Below are positions 1 through 8,200 of a stretch of DNA of 9,308 nucleotides, piece by piece (within the stretch, counting starts at the first letter, position 1; each line of letters starts with the position of its first letter). Source of the DNA: Opitutia bacterium. GTDB taxonomy: Bacteria; Verrucomicrobiota; Verrucomicrobiia; Opitutales; Seribacteraceae. The stretch spans positions 4,246 through 13,553 of the forward strand of contig NZLE01000112.1 of NCBI GenBank assembly GCA_002692605.1. Reading direction: 5' to 3'. The notes under the pieces are model-generated. The model was not told the DNA's origin. It searched no databases and saw only the letters and a program-made list of their open reading frames with translations. Both the position numbers and the translations under genes were made by a program.

Positions 1-1151
1 GTCCGATCCTTCATGCAGGCAAAGAAGTTTTCCATGTGGTTGGTTGTCTTCTTGCCTTTGTAAACCGTCGATACCGTATCCGAAGACAGGGGTTTCTCCT
101 TGAGTCCGTCCACCGCCTCACCGCTCAGTTTTCCCCGAGTTACGAAGAAATTACCTTTCTCGCCCTCGAATAGAATGCCGTTTCCTTCCTTCGATTTGCT
201 TACGATATTCATTTCCACGTCATTTGGGAATTTGCATTTGATGTGGAAATTATGGGAAGTGTTGAAGTAGTTGTCCTTCGTGGGCATCCCGTTCTTAAAG
301 GGAATCTGATGTTCGCCCACGATAGGGTCCAGTTCCAAGACCCCCTGCCCTTCTCCATTTTGATCCAAGGCCCATTGGGCGATGTCGACGTGATGAGCGC
401 CCCAATCGGTCATCTTGCCACCGGAATATTCGTACCACCAACGAAACAGGTAGTGAGCTCTCTCCTTTATGTAATCGACTTTCGGAGCCTGTCCCAACCA
501 ATTGTTCCAGTCGAGGTTGGCGGGCGGATCCGATTTTTTGAAGGGTCCGCCGGTGGGTGAGCTTCCAATGTTGCAGGTTACCTTTTTGATGGCCCCGATT
601 CGACCTTCGCGGATGATTCCAATCGCAGTCAGAAATCTTTGGGACATTTCGCTTCTTTGCTGGGTTCCCACTTGAAAAACACGACCAGTTTCCTTGGCGA
701 CCTTACAAATTTGTTTCCCTTCCTCAATGGTGAGCGTCAGGGGCTTTTCGCAGTAGACATCCTTTCCTGCCTGCATTGCTTGAATGGCAATCCGAGTATG
801 CCAGTGATCGGTGGTGCCGATGGTGACGAAATCGATATCCTTGCGGTCTAAAATCTTACGGTAGTCTTGGTATCCCGTCGCCTCTCCTTTGGCCATCGCT
901 TTGTTGACCCGGTCGATGCGTTGAGTGTCCAAGTCGCAAATCGCCACAATATCGGATAACCTGCGGGCACTGTTGGCGACCCCGGCCCCTCGTCCCCCCA
1001 CTCCAATGGCGGCAAACCTCAATCGCTCGTTCGGAGATTCCGAACCCGCTTTGGCAAGGTAGGGAAAGTAGGAGGTGGAAAGAATACCGGCGGTTCCGAG
1101 TTTCGCGGATTGGTTCAGAAAACTGCGACGTGAGAGGTTTGGATTTTTCAT
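1..1151 (-). CDS. Gfo/Idh/MocA family oxidoreductase with Tat signal (C-terminus outside window)
   Basis: An open frame runs from the ATG at 1151 leftwards to the window edge without a stop: 383 codons are visible and the C-terminus is missing. The N-terminus carries a twin-arginine signal (SRRSFL, residues 7-12, then a hydrophobic stretch), so the protein is probably exported folded with its cofactor. A Rossmann nucleotide-binding motif follows (GVGGRGAG, residues 50-57). The family's EKP motif, whose Lys is normally catalytic, is at 135-137. The C-terminal domain begins with the typical GGKMTDWGAHHVDIAQWAL (244-262). Members use NAD(P) to oxidise or reduce sugars, inositols or related polyols, and the Tat-exported ones are common in polysaccharide-degrading Verrucomicrobiota and Planctomycetes. 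The substrate cannot be read from the sequence. No clear Shine-Dalgarno precedes the start. It is divergent from the quinone oxidoreductase gene. Family assignment is firm, function is not. Confidence 0.93.
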   Translation of the reverse strand, partial: MKNPNLSRRSFLNQSAKLGTAGILSTSYFPYLAKAGSESPNERLRFAAIGVGGRGAGVANSARRLSDIVAICDLDTQRIDRVNKAMAKGEATGYQDYRKILDRKDIDFVTIGTTDHWHTRIAIQAMQAGKDVYCEKPLTLTIEEGKQICKVAKETGRVFQVGTQQRSEMSQRFLTAIGIIREGRIGAIKKVTCNIGSSPTGGPFKKSDPPANLDWNNWLGQAPKVDYIKERAHYLFRWWYEYSGGKMTDWGAHHVDIAQWALDQNGEGQGVLELDPIVGEHQIPFKNGMPTKDNYFNTSHNFHIKCKFPNDVEMNIVSKSKEGNGILFEGEKGNFFVTRGKLSGEAVDGLKEKPLSSDTVSTVYKGKKTTNHMENFFACMKDR

Positions 1152-1302
1152 AGATGGATATTCTATTCCCAATCGCCCGCTTAATTTCAACAACCATTTA
1201 CCAATTCTTTGATTTTTTCATGCGATCATGATACGAAAAAAGGTTCGCGACAAATTACACTCCGGGGTCGCCTCTTGGTCCGAAACCCTCTAGAGAATCG
1301 GG
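1152..1302. promoter_or_regulatory. Divergent intergenic region with candidate promoter and operator
   Basis: This spacer must hold the promoters of both divergent genes. On the plus strand a weak -35-like TTGATT (1209-1214) and a weak -10-like TACGAA (1232-1237) are 17 bp apart. The spacer between them contains an inverted repeat, TCATG (1218-1222), CGAT, CATGA (1227-1231). A repressor site between -35 and -10 would be classical, but the promoter matches are only partial (about 4/6 and 3/6). No convincing minus-strand promoter stood out: TTGAAA and TAGAAT are present but 19 bp apart. Confidence 0.3.
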
Positions 1303-2295
1303 ATGAAAGCGATGGTATTGAAAGCTCACGGCGGAACGGATAAGTTTGCCCTCGAGGAATTTCCGAACCCTGAGGTTTGTTCTGGGCATCTCTTGCTCAA
1401 GGTTTCGGCGTCAAGCGTCAACCCCGTGGACTACAAGATTCGTCAGGGCCTGCTTCCGGTAGGACCGGAGTTGCCGGGGGTTCTGCATGGAGACGTCTCG
1501 GGCACTGTTCTTGAAGTGGGAGACGAAGTCCGTGGTTTTGAGGTGGGAGAAGAGGTTTACGGATGCGTCGGGGGATTCAAGGGCATGCCTGGGGTCCTCA
1601 GTGAATATGCGTTGGCGGATGCCCGCTTGGTTTCGAAAAAACCGCATAATCTAACCATGGAGCAAGCGGCGACTCTGCCGCTTGTCGGAATTACCGCTTG
1701 GAATGCTTTGATCGACCGGGCCGAGGTTGCTCCAGGTCAAAGAGTCTTGGTCCATGCCGCATGCGGAGGAGTCGGGCAGGTGGGGATTCAATTGGCCAAG
1801 GCTTTGGGAGCCGAGGTCCATTCCACAGCCTCGAAACTCCAAAAGATGGATTACGGCTATGGGCTTGGAGCGGACCGAATGATCAATTACAAAGAGACCG
1901 ATGTGGATGCGTACGTATCCGACCAAACCGGTGGGATTGGCTATGACGTGGTTTTCGACACGGTTGGGGGAAAATGCCTGGACGATTCCTTTCGGGCGGC
2001 CCGCACGGGAGGAACGGTGGTTTCCATAGCCGCCAGATCCTCCCACGACCTTACCCCGGTACACCTGAAGTCCCTCACCTTGCACGTCGTCTTCATGCTT
2101 CTACCGATGATTGCCAACCAAGGGCGAGAAAGCCACGGAGACATTCTCAGGGAAATCAGGAAGTGGGTGGAACAGGAGAAGATCACGCCCTTGTTACATG
2201 AAGAGGTGTTCGACTTTCAGGAGGTGGGCAAGGCTCACGAAGTTCTGGAATCAGGAGGGGCTCTTGGCAAGATCGCCTTACGGGCCAATTGGTAG
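1303..2295 (+). CDS. NADPH:quinone oxidoreductase-like MDR protein (zinc-free alcohol dehydrogenase superfamily)
   Basis: This is a 330-residue protein, the normal length for the quinone oxidoreductase branch of the medium-chain dehydrogenase/reductase superfamily. The N-terminal GroES-like domain includes SASSVNPVDYKIRQG (35-49). The NADPH-binding Rossmann domain carries ACGGVGQVGIQLAKALGAEV (153-172), followed by a conserved GYDVVFDTVGG (213-223). Where zinc alcohol dehydrogenases have GHExxG, this protein has HGDVSG (62-67), and the structural-zinc cysteine cluster is absent, so it is a zinc-independent reductase. Such enzymes transfer hydride from NADPH to quinones or alpha,beta-unsaturated carbonyls in the cytosol. 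The true substrate is unknown. The ATG at 1303 gives the family-typical start MKAMVLKAHGG. The Shine-Dalgarno is weak. It looks monocistronic, with 254 bp before the next gene. Confidence 0.92.
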   Translation: MKAMVLKAHGGTDKFALEEFPNPEVCSGHLLLKVSASSVNPVDYKIRQGLLPVGPELPGVLHGDVSGTVLEVGDEVRGFEVGEEVYGCVGGFKGMPGVLSEYALADARLVSKKPHNLTMEQAATLPLVGITAWNALIDRAEVAPGQRVLVHAACGGVGQVGIQLAKALGAEVHSTASKLQKMDYGYGLGADRMINYKETDVDAYVSDQTGGIGYDVVFDTVGGKCLDDSFRAARTGGTVVSIAARSSHDLTPVHLKSLTLHVVFMLLPMIANQGRESHGDILREIRKWVEQEKITPLLHEEVFDFQEVGKAHEVLESGGALGKIALRANW

Positions 2296-2549
2296 CCCTT
2301 GAAATTTATGACACGACTTATGGTTGCCTTTTTTTGAGGTATGCAGTATCAATTAGATTCGTTCTTTTAAATTTAGCCACTAGCTGCATCCATAGAAGAC
2401 CCTGATGGGTTACCAACCGAGCGCGAGAGCTGCTACGGTGGAGCAAGGTTCAAATGAACCGGGATGCGCGGTTTTGGCACAACCGAAAATTGCGCTCTCT
2501 TTGCGACTATCGCAAACGAAGCGTGTTACCATCGAAAGGAAATACGCAC
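2296..2549 (+). promoter_or_regulatory. Intergenic leader of the 80-aa gene with serial inverted repeats
   Basis: No gene is seen here. The right half holds four short inverted repeats. Three share the plan GGTT...AACC: GGTT-ACC-AACC (2408-2418), GGTTCA-AA-TGAACC (2447-2460) and GGTT-N7-AACC (2470-2484, extendable to CGGTT/AACCG). The fourth is TTTGCGA-CTA-TCGCAAA (2500-2516), 33 bp before the start codon. They could be operator sites for a DNA-binding protein, plausibly the one encoded downstream, or structures in a leader RNA. The left part (2296-2400) is AT-rich and contains nothing I recognise. Confidence 0.4.
2535..2540 (+). promoter_or_regulatory. Ribosome binding site of the 80-aa gene
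   Basis: AAAGGA lies 9 bp before the ATG at 2550 and is the clearest Shine-Dalgarno in the window. It decides the start: the in-frame upstream ATG at 2454 lies inside the GGTTCA/TGAACC palindrome and has no comparable site. Confidence 0.6.
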
Positions 2550-2792
2550 ATGAATAACCAACTCACTTACTCCGACGAGGAAATTGCTCTTCGCATAGAC
2601 GAATCGAACCTCAATCATCACTTGTGGAACAACAACGGCACTTGGTGGATCCATTACACCGTTTACCCAACCCCCGTAACCGTGGAACGAATCAGGCGCT
2701 CGTTGAAAACAAAGATCCTCGAAGAGGCCCGAAATCGCAGAGATAAAATTCTGAACTCTTTGCTGATTCAAGCAAGTCAGTTGGCCGCATAA
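2550..2792 (+). CDS. 80-aa protein resembling a detached arm-type DNA-binding domain of a tyrosine recombinase
   Basis: The frame could start at 2454, but the ATG at 2550 has a good Shine-Dalgarno, so the protein is most likely 80 residues. Residues 25-38 (LWNNNGTWWIHYTV) followed by IRRSLKT (48-54) and a charged helix, KILEEARNRRDKIL (55-68), match the usual layout of phage-integrase N-terminal domains: a short three-stranded sheet contacting DNA, then a helix. The same heptapeptide IRRSLKT occurs at residues 36-42 of the partial integrase at the right end of the window, encoded by different codons, so the likeness is at protein level. There is no core-binding or catalytic domain: the stop TAA follows at once and the next reading frame is the unrelated esterase. 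It might be an excisionase-like or regulatory DNA-binding protein, or a relic of an integrase. The fold assignment is inference from motif layout. Function is unknown. Confidence 0.75.
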   Translation: MNNQLTYSDEEIALRIDESNLNHHLWNNNGTWWIHYTVYPTPVTVERIRRSLKTKILEEARNRRDKILNSLLIQASQLAA

Positions 2793-2849
2793 ATCTGCAA
2801 AAGCCTTTTGGGGCTTGCTTGCTTGCCTCGGTGCTTTCATCAAAAAGGC

Positions 2850-4136
2850 ATGCGAACTCGCGTGTTCAAATTATTCTTTTGCTTGCTCCCCTTGCTTCTC
2901 TCCCTGAAACCGATGGAGATGGAAGCTCAACCCAAAGGGTATTTGTATGATGAGGAGAAAGTCCTTTCTTACGACTTACCCGATCTCTTATTGGGGCTGG
3001 ATGGGAAAAGAATACGAACCGCAGAGGATTGGGCAACCAAGCGCCGACCGGAGATTCTTCGTTTGTTTGAGAAAGAAGTCTTCGGTCGTTCGCCTAAAAA
3101 ACCGAATCCGCTTCGCTTCGAAGTTGTGGAAGAGGCGAGTCAAGCTCTGAAGGGAAAGGCAAAACGCAAGCAAATCCTCATACATTTGGAAAAAGGGAAA
3201 AAGTCTCTTGCCCTCAATCTCCTCTTGTATCTGCCAGTACGGACAAAAGTTCCCGTTTCTTGTTTTCTGACCCTAAATTTTCTCGGCAACCACACGGTAC
3301 ACTCGGACCCCGCCATCCGCATACCGACTTCTTGGGTACGCGATGGCAATGGGGCCAAGAATAACCAAGCAACTGACGAGGGCCGAGGCTCCCGTTCCTC
3401 ACGTTGGGCAATCGAGGCCATTTTGGATCGGGGCTACGCCTTTGCCACAATGTATTACGGAGACATAGACCCTGATTTTCATGATGGTTTCGAAAATGGA
3501 GTCCATGGCCTTCATTCCTCTTCGGAAACGAACATGCGTCAGTCTGACGATTGGGCTTCCATCGCTGGTTGGGCTTGGGGTTTGAGTCGGGGCTTGGACT
3601 ACCTCGAGACCGACTCTCAAATCGATGGCAAGCGGGTTGCCTTGATGGGGCACTCCCGTTTGGGCAAGACCTCTTTGTGGGCGGGTGCTCTTGATCAACG
3701 TTTCGCTTTGGTGATCTCGAACAACTCGGGCTGCGGAGGCGCGGCTATCAGCAGGCGCCGGTTTGGAGAGACCGTCAAGCGGATCAACACTTCCTTCCCT
3801 CACTGGTTTTGCGAAAACTTCAAGAAGTACAATGACAAAGAGAACGAGTGTCCGGTGGATCAGCACATGCTGATTGCCCTGTCCGCCCCCCGTCCGGTCT
3901 ACGTTGCTTCCGCCCAAGATGACAAATGGGCGGATCCCAAGGGGGAATTTCTTTCCGCTCTTGAAGCTGAGCCCGTCTATCAATTGTTCGGACACAAGTT
4001 CGGCGTCGTCAAACAACCGCCCGTCGACCAACCCGTTCATGGGCGAATCGGCTACCATGTCCGCACGGGCAAGCACGACGTCACCCCCTACGACTGGGAA
4101 CAGTTCGTCAACTTTGCGGACAAGCATTTGAAGTAA
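2850..4136 (+). CDS. Secreted glucuronoyl esterase-like protein, carbohydrate esterase family 15
   Basis: This is a 428-residue alpha/beta-hydrolase with an N-terminal signal peptide (MRTRVFKLFFCLLPLLLSL, ending near MEAQ), so it is exported. Family 15 marks are clear: nucleophile-elbow motif GHSRLGKT with Ser at 269, NNSGCGGAAISRR (291-303), and GKHDVTPYDW near the C-terminus with the probable catalytic His at 409. The probable acid is one of the Asp pair in SAQDDKW (357/358). CE15 enzymes cleave ester bonds between glucuronic acid on xylan and lignin alcohols, and bacterial members also act on other uronic acid esters. The motif places this with bacterial members. A TTG at 2808 would add 14 residues before the signal peptide and is unlikely. 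The Shine-Dalgarno is poor (AAGG too close to the ATG). The phosphatase gene follows 41 bp downstream, so the two are probably co-transcribed. Confidence 0.9.
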   Translation: MRTRVFKLFFCLLPLLLSLKPMEMEAQPKGYLYDEEKVLSYDLPDLLLGLDGKRIRTAEDWATKRRPEILRLFEKEVFGRSPKKPNPLRFEVVEEASQALKGKAKRKQILIHLEKGKKSLALNLLLYLPVRTKVPVSCFLTLNFLGNHTVHSDPAIRIPTSWVRDGNGAKNNQATDEGRGSRSSRWAIEAILDRGYAFATMYYGDIDPDFHDGFENGVHGLHSSSETNMRQSDDWASIAGWAWGLSRGLDYLETDSQIDGKRVALMGHSRLGKTSLWAGALDQRFALVISNNSGCGGAAISRRRFGETVKRINTSFPHWFCENFKKYNDKENECPVDQHMLIALSAPRPVYVASAQDDKWADPKGEFLSALEAEPVYQLFGHKFGVVKQPPVDQPVHGRIGYHVRTGKHDVTPYDWEQFVNFADKHLK

Positions 4137-4177
4137 ACCTTCATTCCCAACTTTAACTTTATTTAAATTTTAGAACC

Positions 4178-5194
4178 ATGAGTCGTCTTTTGAGCTATTA
4201 CCTTGCTTTGGTATCGGGAATCCTCTTTTCGCCGTGCAAAGCGTCCGAGTCCATCGAAGCGATTGCCTTCGGTTCCTGTCTCAAGCAAACCCGCCCTCAG
4301 CCGATTTGGGAAAGCGTCCGAGCGTGCAAACCCGACGTTTTCGTTCTGTTGGGCGACAACATTTATGGGGATACCCGCGACATGAAAAAGCTTGAGAGCA
4401 GATGGGATGCCTTTGCCGCAGTGCCGGATTTTAAGAGACTTCGAGGGGATTGTCGCCTTCTCGCCATCTGGGATGACCACGATTATGGGGAAAACGATGC
4501 CGGTCGGGAGTTTCCGAAAAAAGCCGAGTCCCAAAAGCTATTCCTTGATTTCCTTGGTGAGCCCGAGGGATCGAAACGGCGCAAAACCCCCGGGATCTAC
4601 GATAGCGTGACTTTTGGTCCTGAGGGAAAACGGGTGCAGTTCGTTCTTTTGGATACCCGATATTTCCGCTCTCCTCTCAAGCTCGCTCACAAGCGGGAAC
4701 AGGGAAAAGGTCCCTACGAGCCGAACGACTCGGAAAAAGCCGAGCTTCTGGGCGAAGGGCAATGGCAATGGTTGGAGAAAGCTCTTCGCGAACCAGCGGA
4801 CCTTCGTATCATCGCATCGAGCATTCAAGTAGTTTCAACGTCTCATGGTTGGGAAACCTGGGGAAATTTTCCAAGGGAACGGCAGCGGTTGCTTGCATTA
4901 CTTGGAAAAACAAAGGCCAAAGGCTTGCTCGTTCTTAGCGGGGACCGTCATTCCGCTGAGATTTCCAAGCTCGAGGGCGTGCGTTCCTCGCCTCTTTTTG
5001 ACGTCACCTCAAGTGCCATGAATCAGAAGCAAAGACCCCAATCCGAAGTAAACCCACATCGAGTGGGCGAACGTTACTTCGAGGAAAACTTTGGTTTGTT
5101 GAAGATCAACTGGGGGAGACCAAAACCGCTCGTAACCATGGAAATTCGTGATCTTGAGGGTAAAGTGGTTCGGACCGCTCAAGTCACGTTCTGA
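4178..5194 (+). CDS. Secreted PhoD-like metallophosphatase
   Basis: This is a 338-residue protein with an N-terminal hydrophobic signal (about residues 3-23; the Cys at 20 could be a lipobox, but the preceding residues FSP fit poorly). The PhoD-like metal-binding blocks are all present: FGSC (31-34), LGDNIYGD (58-65), IWDDHDYGEND (97-107), the conserved VLLDTRYFRSP (156-166) and SGDRH (254-258). These supply the Asp, Asn and His ligands of a calcium/iron-type phosphodiesterase/monoesterase centre. Family members hydrolyse phosphate mono- or diesters outside the cytoplasm. It is shorter than classical PhoD (over 500 residues) because it lacks the N-terminal extra domain, as is usual for the compact PhoD-like group. 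The location next to a CE15 esterase suggests a shared transcript, not a shared pathway. The substrate could be a phosphorylated glycan or teichoic-type polymer, which I cannot tell. Confidence 0.9.
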   Translation: MSRLLSYYLALVSGILFSPCKASESIEAIAFGSCLKQTRPQPIWESVRACKPDVFVLLGDNIYGDTRDMKKLESRWDAFAAVPDFKRLRGDCRLLAIWDDHDYGENDAGREFPKKAESQKLFLDFLGEPEGSKRRKTPGIYDSVTFGPEGKRVQFVLLDTRYFRSPLKLAHKREQGKGPYEPNDSEKAELLGEGQWQWLEKALREPADLRIIASSIQVVSTSHGWETWGNFPRERQRLLALLGKTKAKGLLVLSGDRHSAEISKLEGVRSSPLFDVTSSAMNQKQRPQSEVNPHRVGERYFEENFGLLKINWGRPKPLVTMEIRDLEGKVVRTAQVTF

Positions 5195-5221
5195 CGATCC
5201 ATAAAGCAGAATTTTCCTTCA

Positions 5222-5240
5222 CCCTGCATTGACCGCAGGG
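5222..5240. terminator. Possible bidirectional terminator hairpin between convergent genes
   Basis: CCCTGC (5222-5227) and GCAGGG (5235-5240) form a 6-bp stem with a 7-nt loop in the 71-bp spacer between the phosphatase and the convergent carboxykinase gene. Position favours a terminator, but neither strand has a following T-run, so the call is weak. Confidence 0.4.
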
Positions 5241-5265
5241 ATAAGCCTGGTTTGCCCTTGAATTC

Positions 5266-8200
5266 TTAGGCTTCGTTGTGCGAAAAAAGACTTGGGTCCG
5301 TGCCTAGACAACCATGAATCCTTGCGATGGCCTCCTTGTCATCGGTCAGTCTGGACAAGGCGTCTTTTGAAAAGTCCAACTTATCGGGAATATCCAGTCT
5401 TTTCGAAGCTTCGCGGTTGGCATGATCCTCCAAAAACTTTTCCAAGTATGAAATTCTTTGCTCCCAATAGCTTCTAGTCACCGAAATTCTGGTTTTTAAC
5501 CGTTCTTCGTACCAATCGCTGCTAAGAATCGCTTCTGGGTCAAAGAGCTTACGGAATTCCTTGTCTTGCAGGCTTTTGCCGTCGCCACTGCCTTCGCTCA
5601 TCAGTTCAAGCAGAGCTCTCAGGGGCGGACAAGCCTTCTCTATCGATCCGTCCTGAAAATATCTTTTTGCGACCGACTTTCCTGTTTCCACCAGATTCCT
5701 CAAACTATCCGCATACTGCTCTTCATCCTGCAATTCGGGCTTAAGCATATCTTCGGGAAAGATGGAGATCGGATCGGTGAAGATTCGTCCGAGAAACTCA
5801 TGAGCGAATCGTCGGGTTATTCGGTAACCGAGGTATTGTGTGGGCAAGGTTTCGCCCTCAAAATCCATTTGCGGTACCTTTTCCAAAAGTCCATTGGCAA
5901 TCATATCCTGAGGATCGTTCTCATAGTCACGCAGGCGACTCCAAATTTCCGGGATCAACAGACTTACGTCATGCGCGACCTGATATTTGGGACCGATGAA
6001 ACCGGCGGAAGTTACGAAAGCTCCTTGACCGGTTGCGGCATATGAAATCAGAGCCGCATTCAAGTCGTGAATGGGCAGCAGGGCATTGAAGGGCGCTTTG
6101 GTCAAGGCTCCTTCCGATCCCGCTCCTGTAGTGGATGGTGATTTGCCGGTGACGGAGACAATGAAATCGATGAAAAGCTCAGGGAGCTCCAGATAGTGGA
6201 TCGGAGCGAAGCAGCAAAGGGGGCGAATACCCACGTCAGGGTCCGCTGGGTTGTTTCTGCGACCGGGCAGGACGGATCGGACGGGATAGAGAACCGATTG
6301 ATCGGGAGACAGTTTTCTTCGGAGCCGAGTCCCCATGGTCGCCAAGTGTACGGTGCGGGGATAGTACAAATCAGGACGGGTTTGCAGATAACGTGGATTC
6401 TTGGTGGGCTTGCCGTCCACCATACGAGGGTTGGCGGAGGAAACGAAAAAGTTATCGGGATCTTCCTGCTCGGAGACCTCGAGAATAAGATCCCGCATTG
6501 GATCGGTATATTTTTCAAAGGTGAGGGTTTGCCGGACTTGGTCCTTGGCGTCCTCGACGGAGAGGCATTCGAAGTTACTGATGAAGTTTCCGGGACGGGC
6601 AAGATCCTTTTCCGTCTGTTTGTCGAATCCGCGATGGATGGCGTCATCTGGACGCTGAAAGAGACGGTATTCGCAATTGTGAACGAATTTGGCGGATTCC
6701 TTGAAGGTGCCCGGTCCGATTTCATTGAGCAGTCGGATCGGAGCGACCGTGGATGCGGTGATGTCATCCTCTGCCAGAATCTTGTTTGCGGGAATGAAAT
6801 CCTTTCTCAAGGCAAAGAGCCTCCAGGATCCCTTTTCGTCAAAACCGACCCGTAGCAGGCGAGTGATGAGTTTATCCCCGTCAAATCTCAACTCATTGGC
6901 CGGTTGACCGTTCACCGAATCCACGCTGAAGAGCTTTTCCCAATCCAAGCCCCAATCGGGCCGGTATCTTCGTTTAATGATCAGGACCAAGTCCTTTACC
7001 CGCTGAGGAATGGATTCGAGCCAATCATTGAAAGTGTCCGTATAGAGAGTGTGGGATGGGGTAAGAAGCTTGATCACGGAGCCGAGCGAACGGTCGGGGT
7101 CCAAAATTGTACGGTTCCGCAAGTTGTGCTTTTTCGGATCAAGGAAACGATCCGAGTAATCCCGGTCGATCACTTCCTTTGCAAGAGCCAGATCCTTTTC
7201 CCACTCCGCGACGTAGACCGGCCCACTGACGATCGCATCGGTCAACGGTTTTGAGATCTCCGATTTTCCGCCACCGGACACCGTGCACGGTTTGTGACAA
7301 AGAAAGCCTTCGCCGACGGTGCCAACAAGCTTCCAAGGGCCATCATTCTCCGTCACTTTCATTTCCACCTTGTAGCCGGATGGAAGAACGTAAGCATTGT
7401 CCGGAATGAGGTGTAGACTCTTTTGTTCCCCTTTGAACTCCCAGGTAATCCTTTGTTCGCGAAGACTGAAGGTTGCGTTCTCGGGAAGAAAGACGACCGA
7501 AGGAAATTCTTCGTCAATGAGGTAGCCCTCGGACGAAGCCTCCTCGGAGGCGTTGAGAGCCATCAAGGTGTCTTTGAAGGTGTGAGGAGTCGGAGGCAGA
7601 ATAGCCTTGGGATCAAATTCCTCTCCCAAGTCATAACTGGGAAAGACCACCGCTCCTCCGGCATGCTCCTCTTCCCCGAGACCGGAAAGGTTGGCGGAAA
7701 AACTGACTTGCGTCTTGACCTCCTTCTTACAGTACCCGAAGTAATTGTCGGCCAGCACTGTGACCACCATACCGCTTGAGTCACGAAAGGTGAGTTTGAA
7801 GGCGTTGCCGTCGTTGTAGAGCTCGTCCGGATCTTCGTAGTACATCCCATCCCTGATTTGTCTTTCAGTCGCCTGGTCCTTTGGGGGAAGATTGAGAACC
7901 TGTTTCGGGGTACCGGCAAGGTGAGGAGCAACGATCACGCATCCGGTGTGACCGGTCCAATTTTCGATATCGAGGCCGGCGTCGTTTTCAGCTAGAAAGG
8001 GGTCACCCGCATTTCCGAAAATGCTTTCCACGAAATCGAGGTTGGCCACGCAACCGCCTGGCGCGAAGAAGCGAACCTCCATTGATTTTTCCCGTATGTA
8101 ACCCTGAACCTCCGGACAAACCACAGGACGAAGTAGAAGAGAAACCCAGCACTTCGCGGGATCCTCCTGACCGTAGGAAAACGGAAAGATCATATCATCC

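Noticed and set aside
2454..2549. Longer start for the 80-aa protein (ATG at 2454)
   Set aside because: The 32 extra residues do not resemble a recombinase N-terminus, the ATG sits in a palindrome, and the ATG at 2550 has a well-spaced AAAGGA.
2801..2816. Hairpin AAGCC/GGCTT after the 80-aa gene followed by three GCTT units
   Set aside because: The stem is only 5 bp and is not followed by a T-run, so it is not supported as a terminator. The GCTT triplet repeat is too short to call a repeat element.
2808..2849. Upstream TTG start for the CE15 esterase
   Set aside because: It would place 14 residues before a textbook signal peptide that begins with MRTR at the ATG at 2850.
3399..4127. 242-codon open frame on the minus strand
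   Set aside because: It lies wholly inside the CE15 esterase gene, whose motifs and signal peptide are clear. The antisense translation shows no recognisable domain.
6102..6855. Open frames of about 220 codons on both strands
   Set aside because: Both are shadows of the 1161-aa carboxykinase, which is open throughout. Their translations have no domain-like pattern and are odd in composition.
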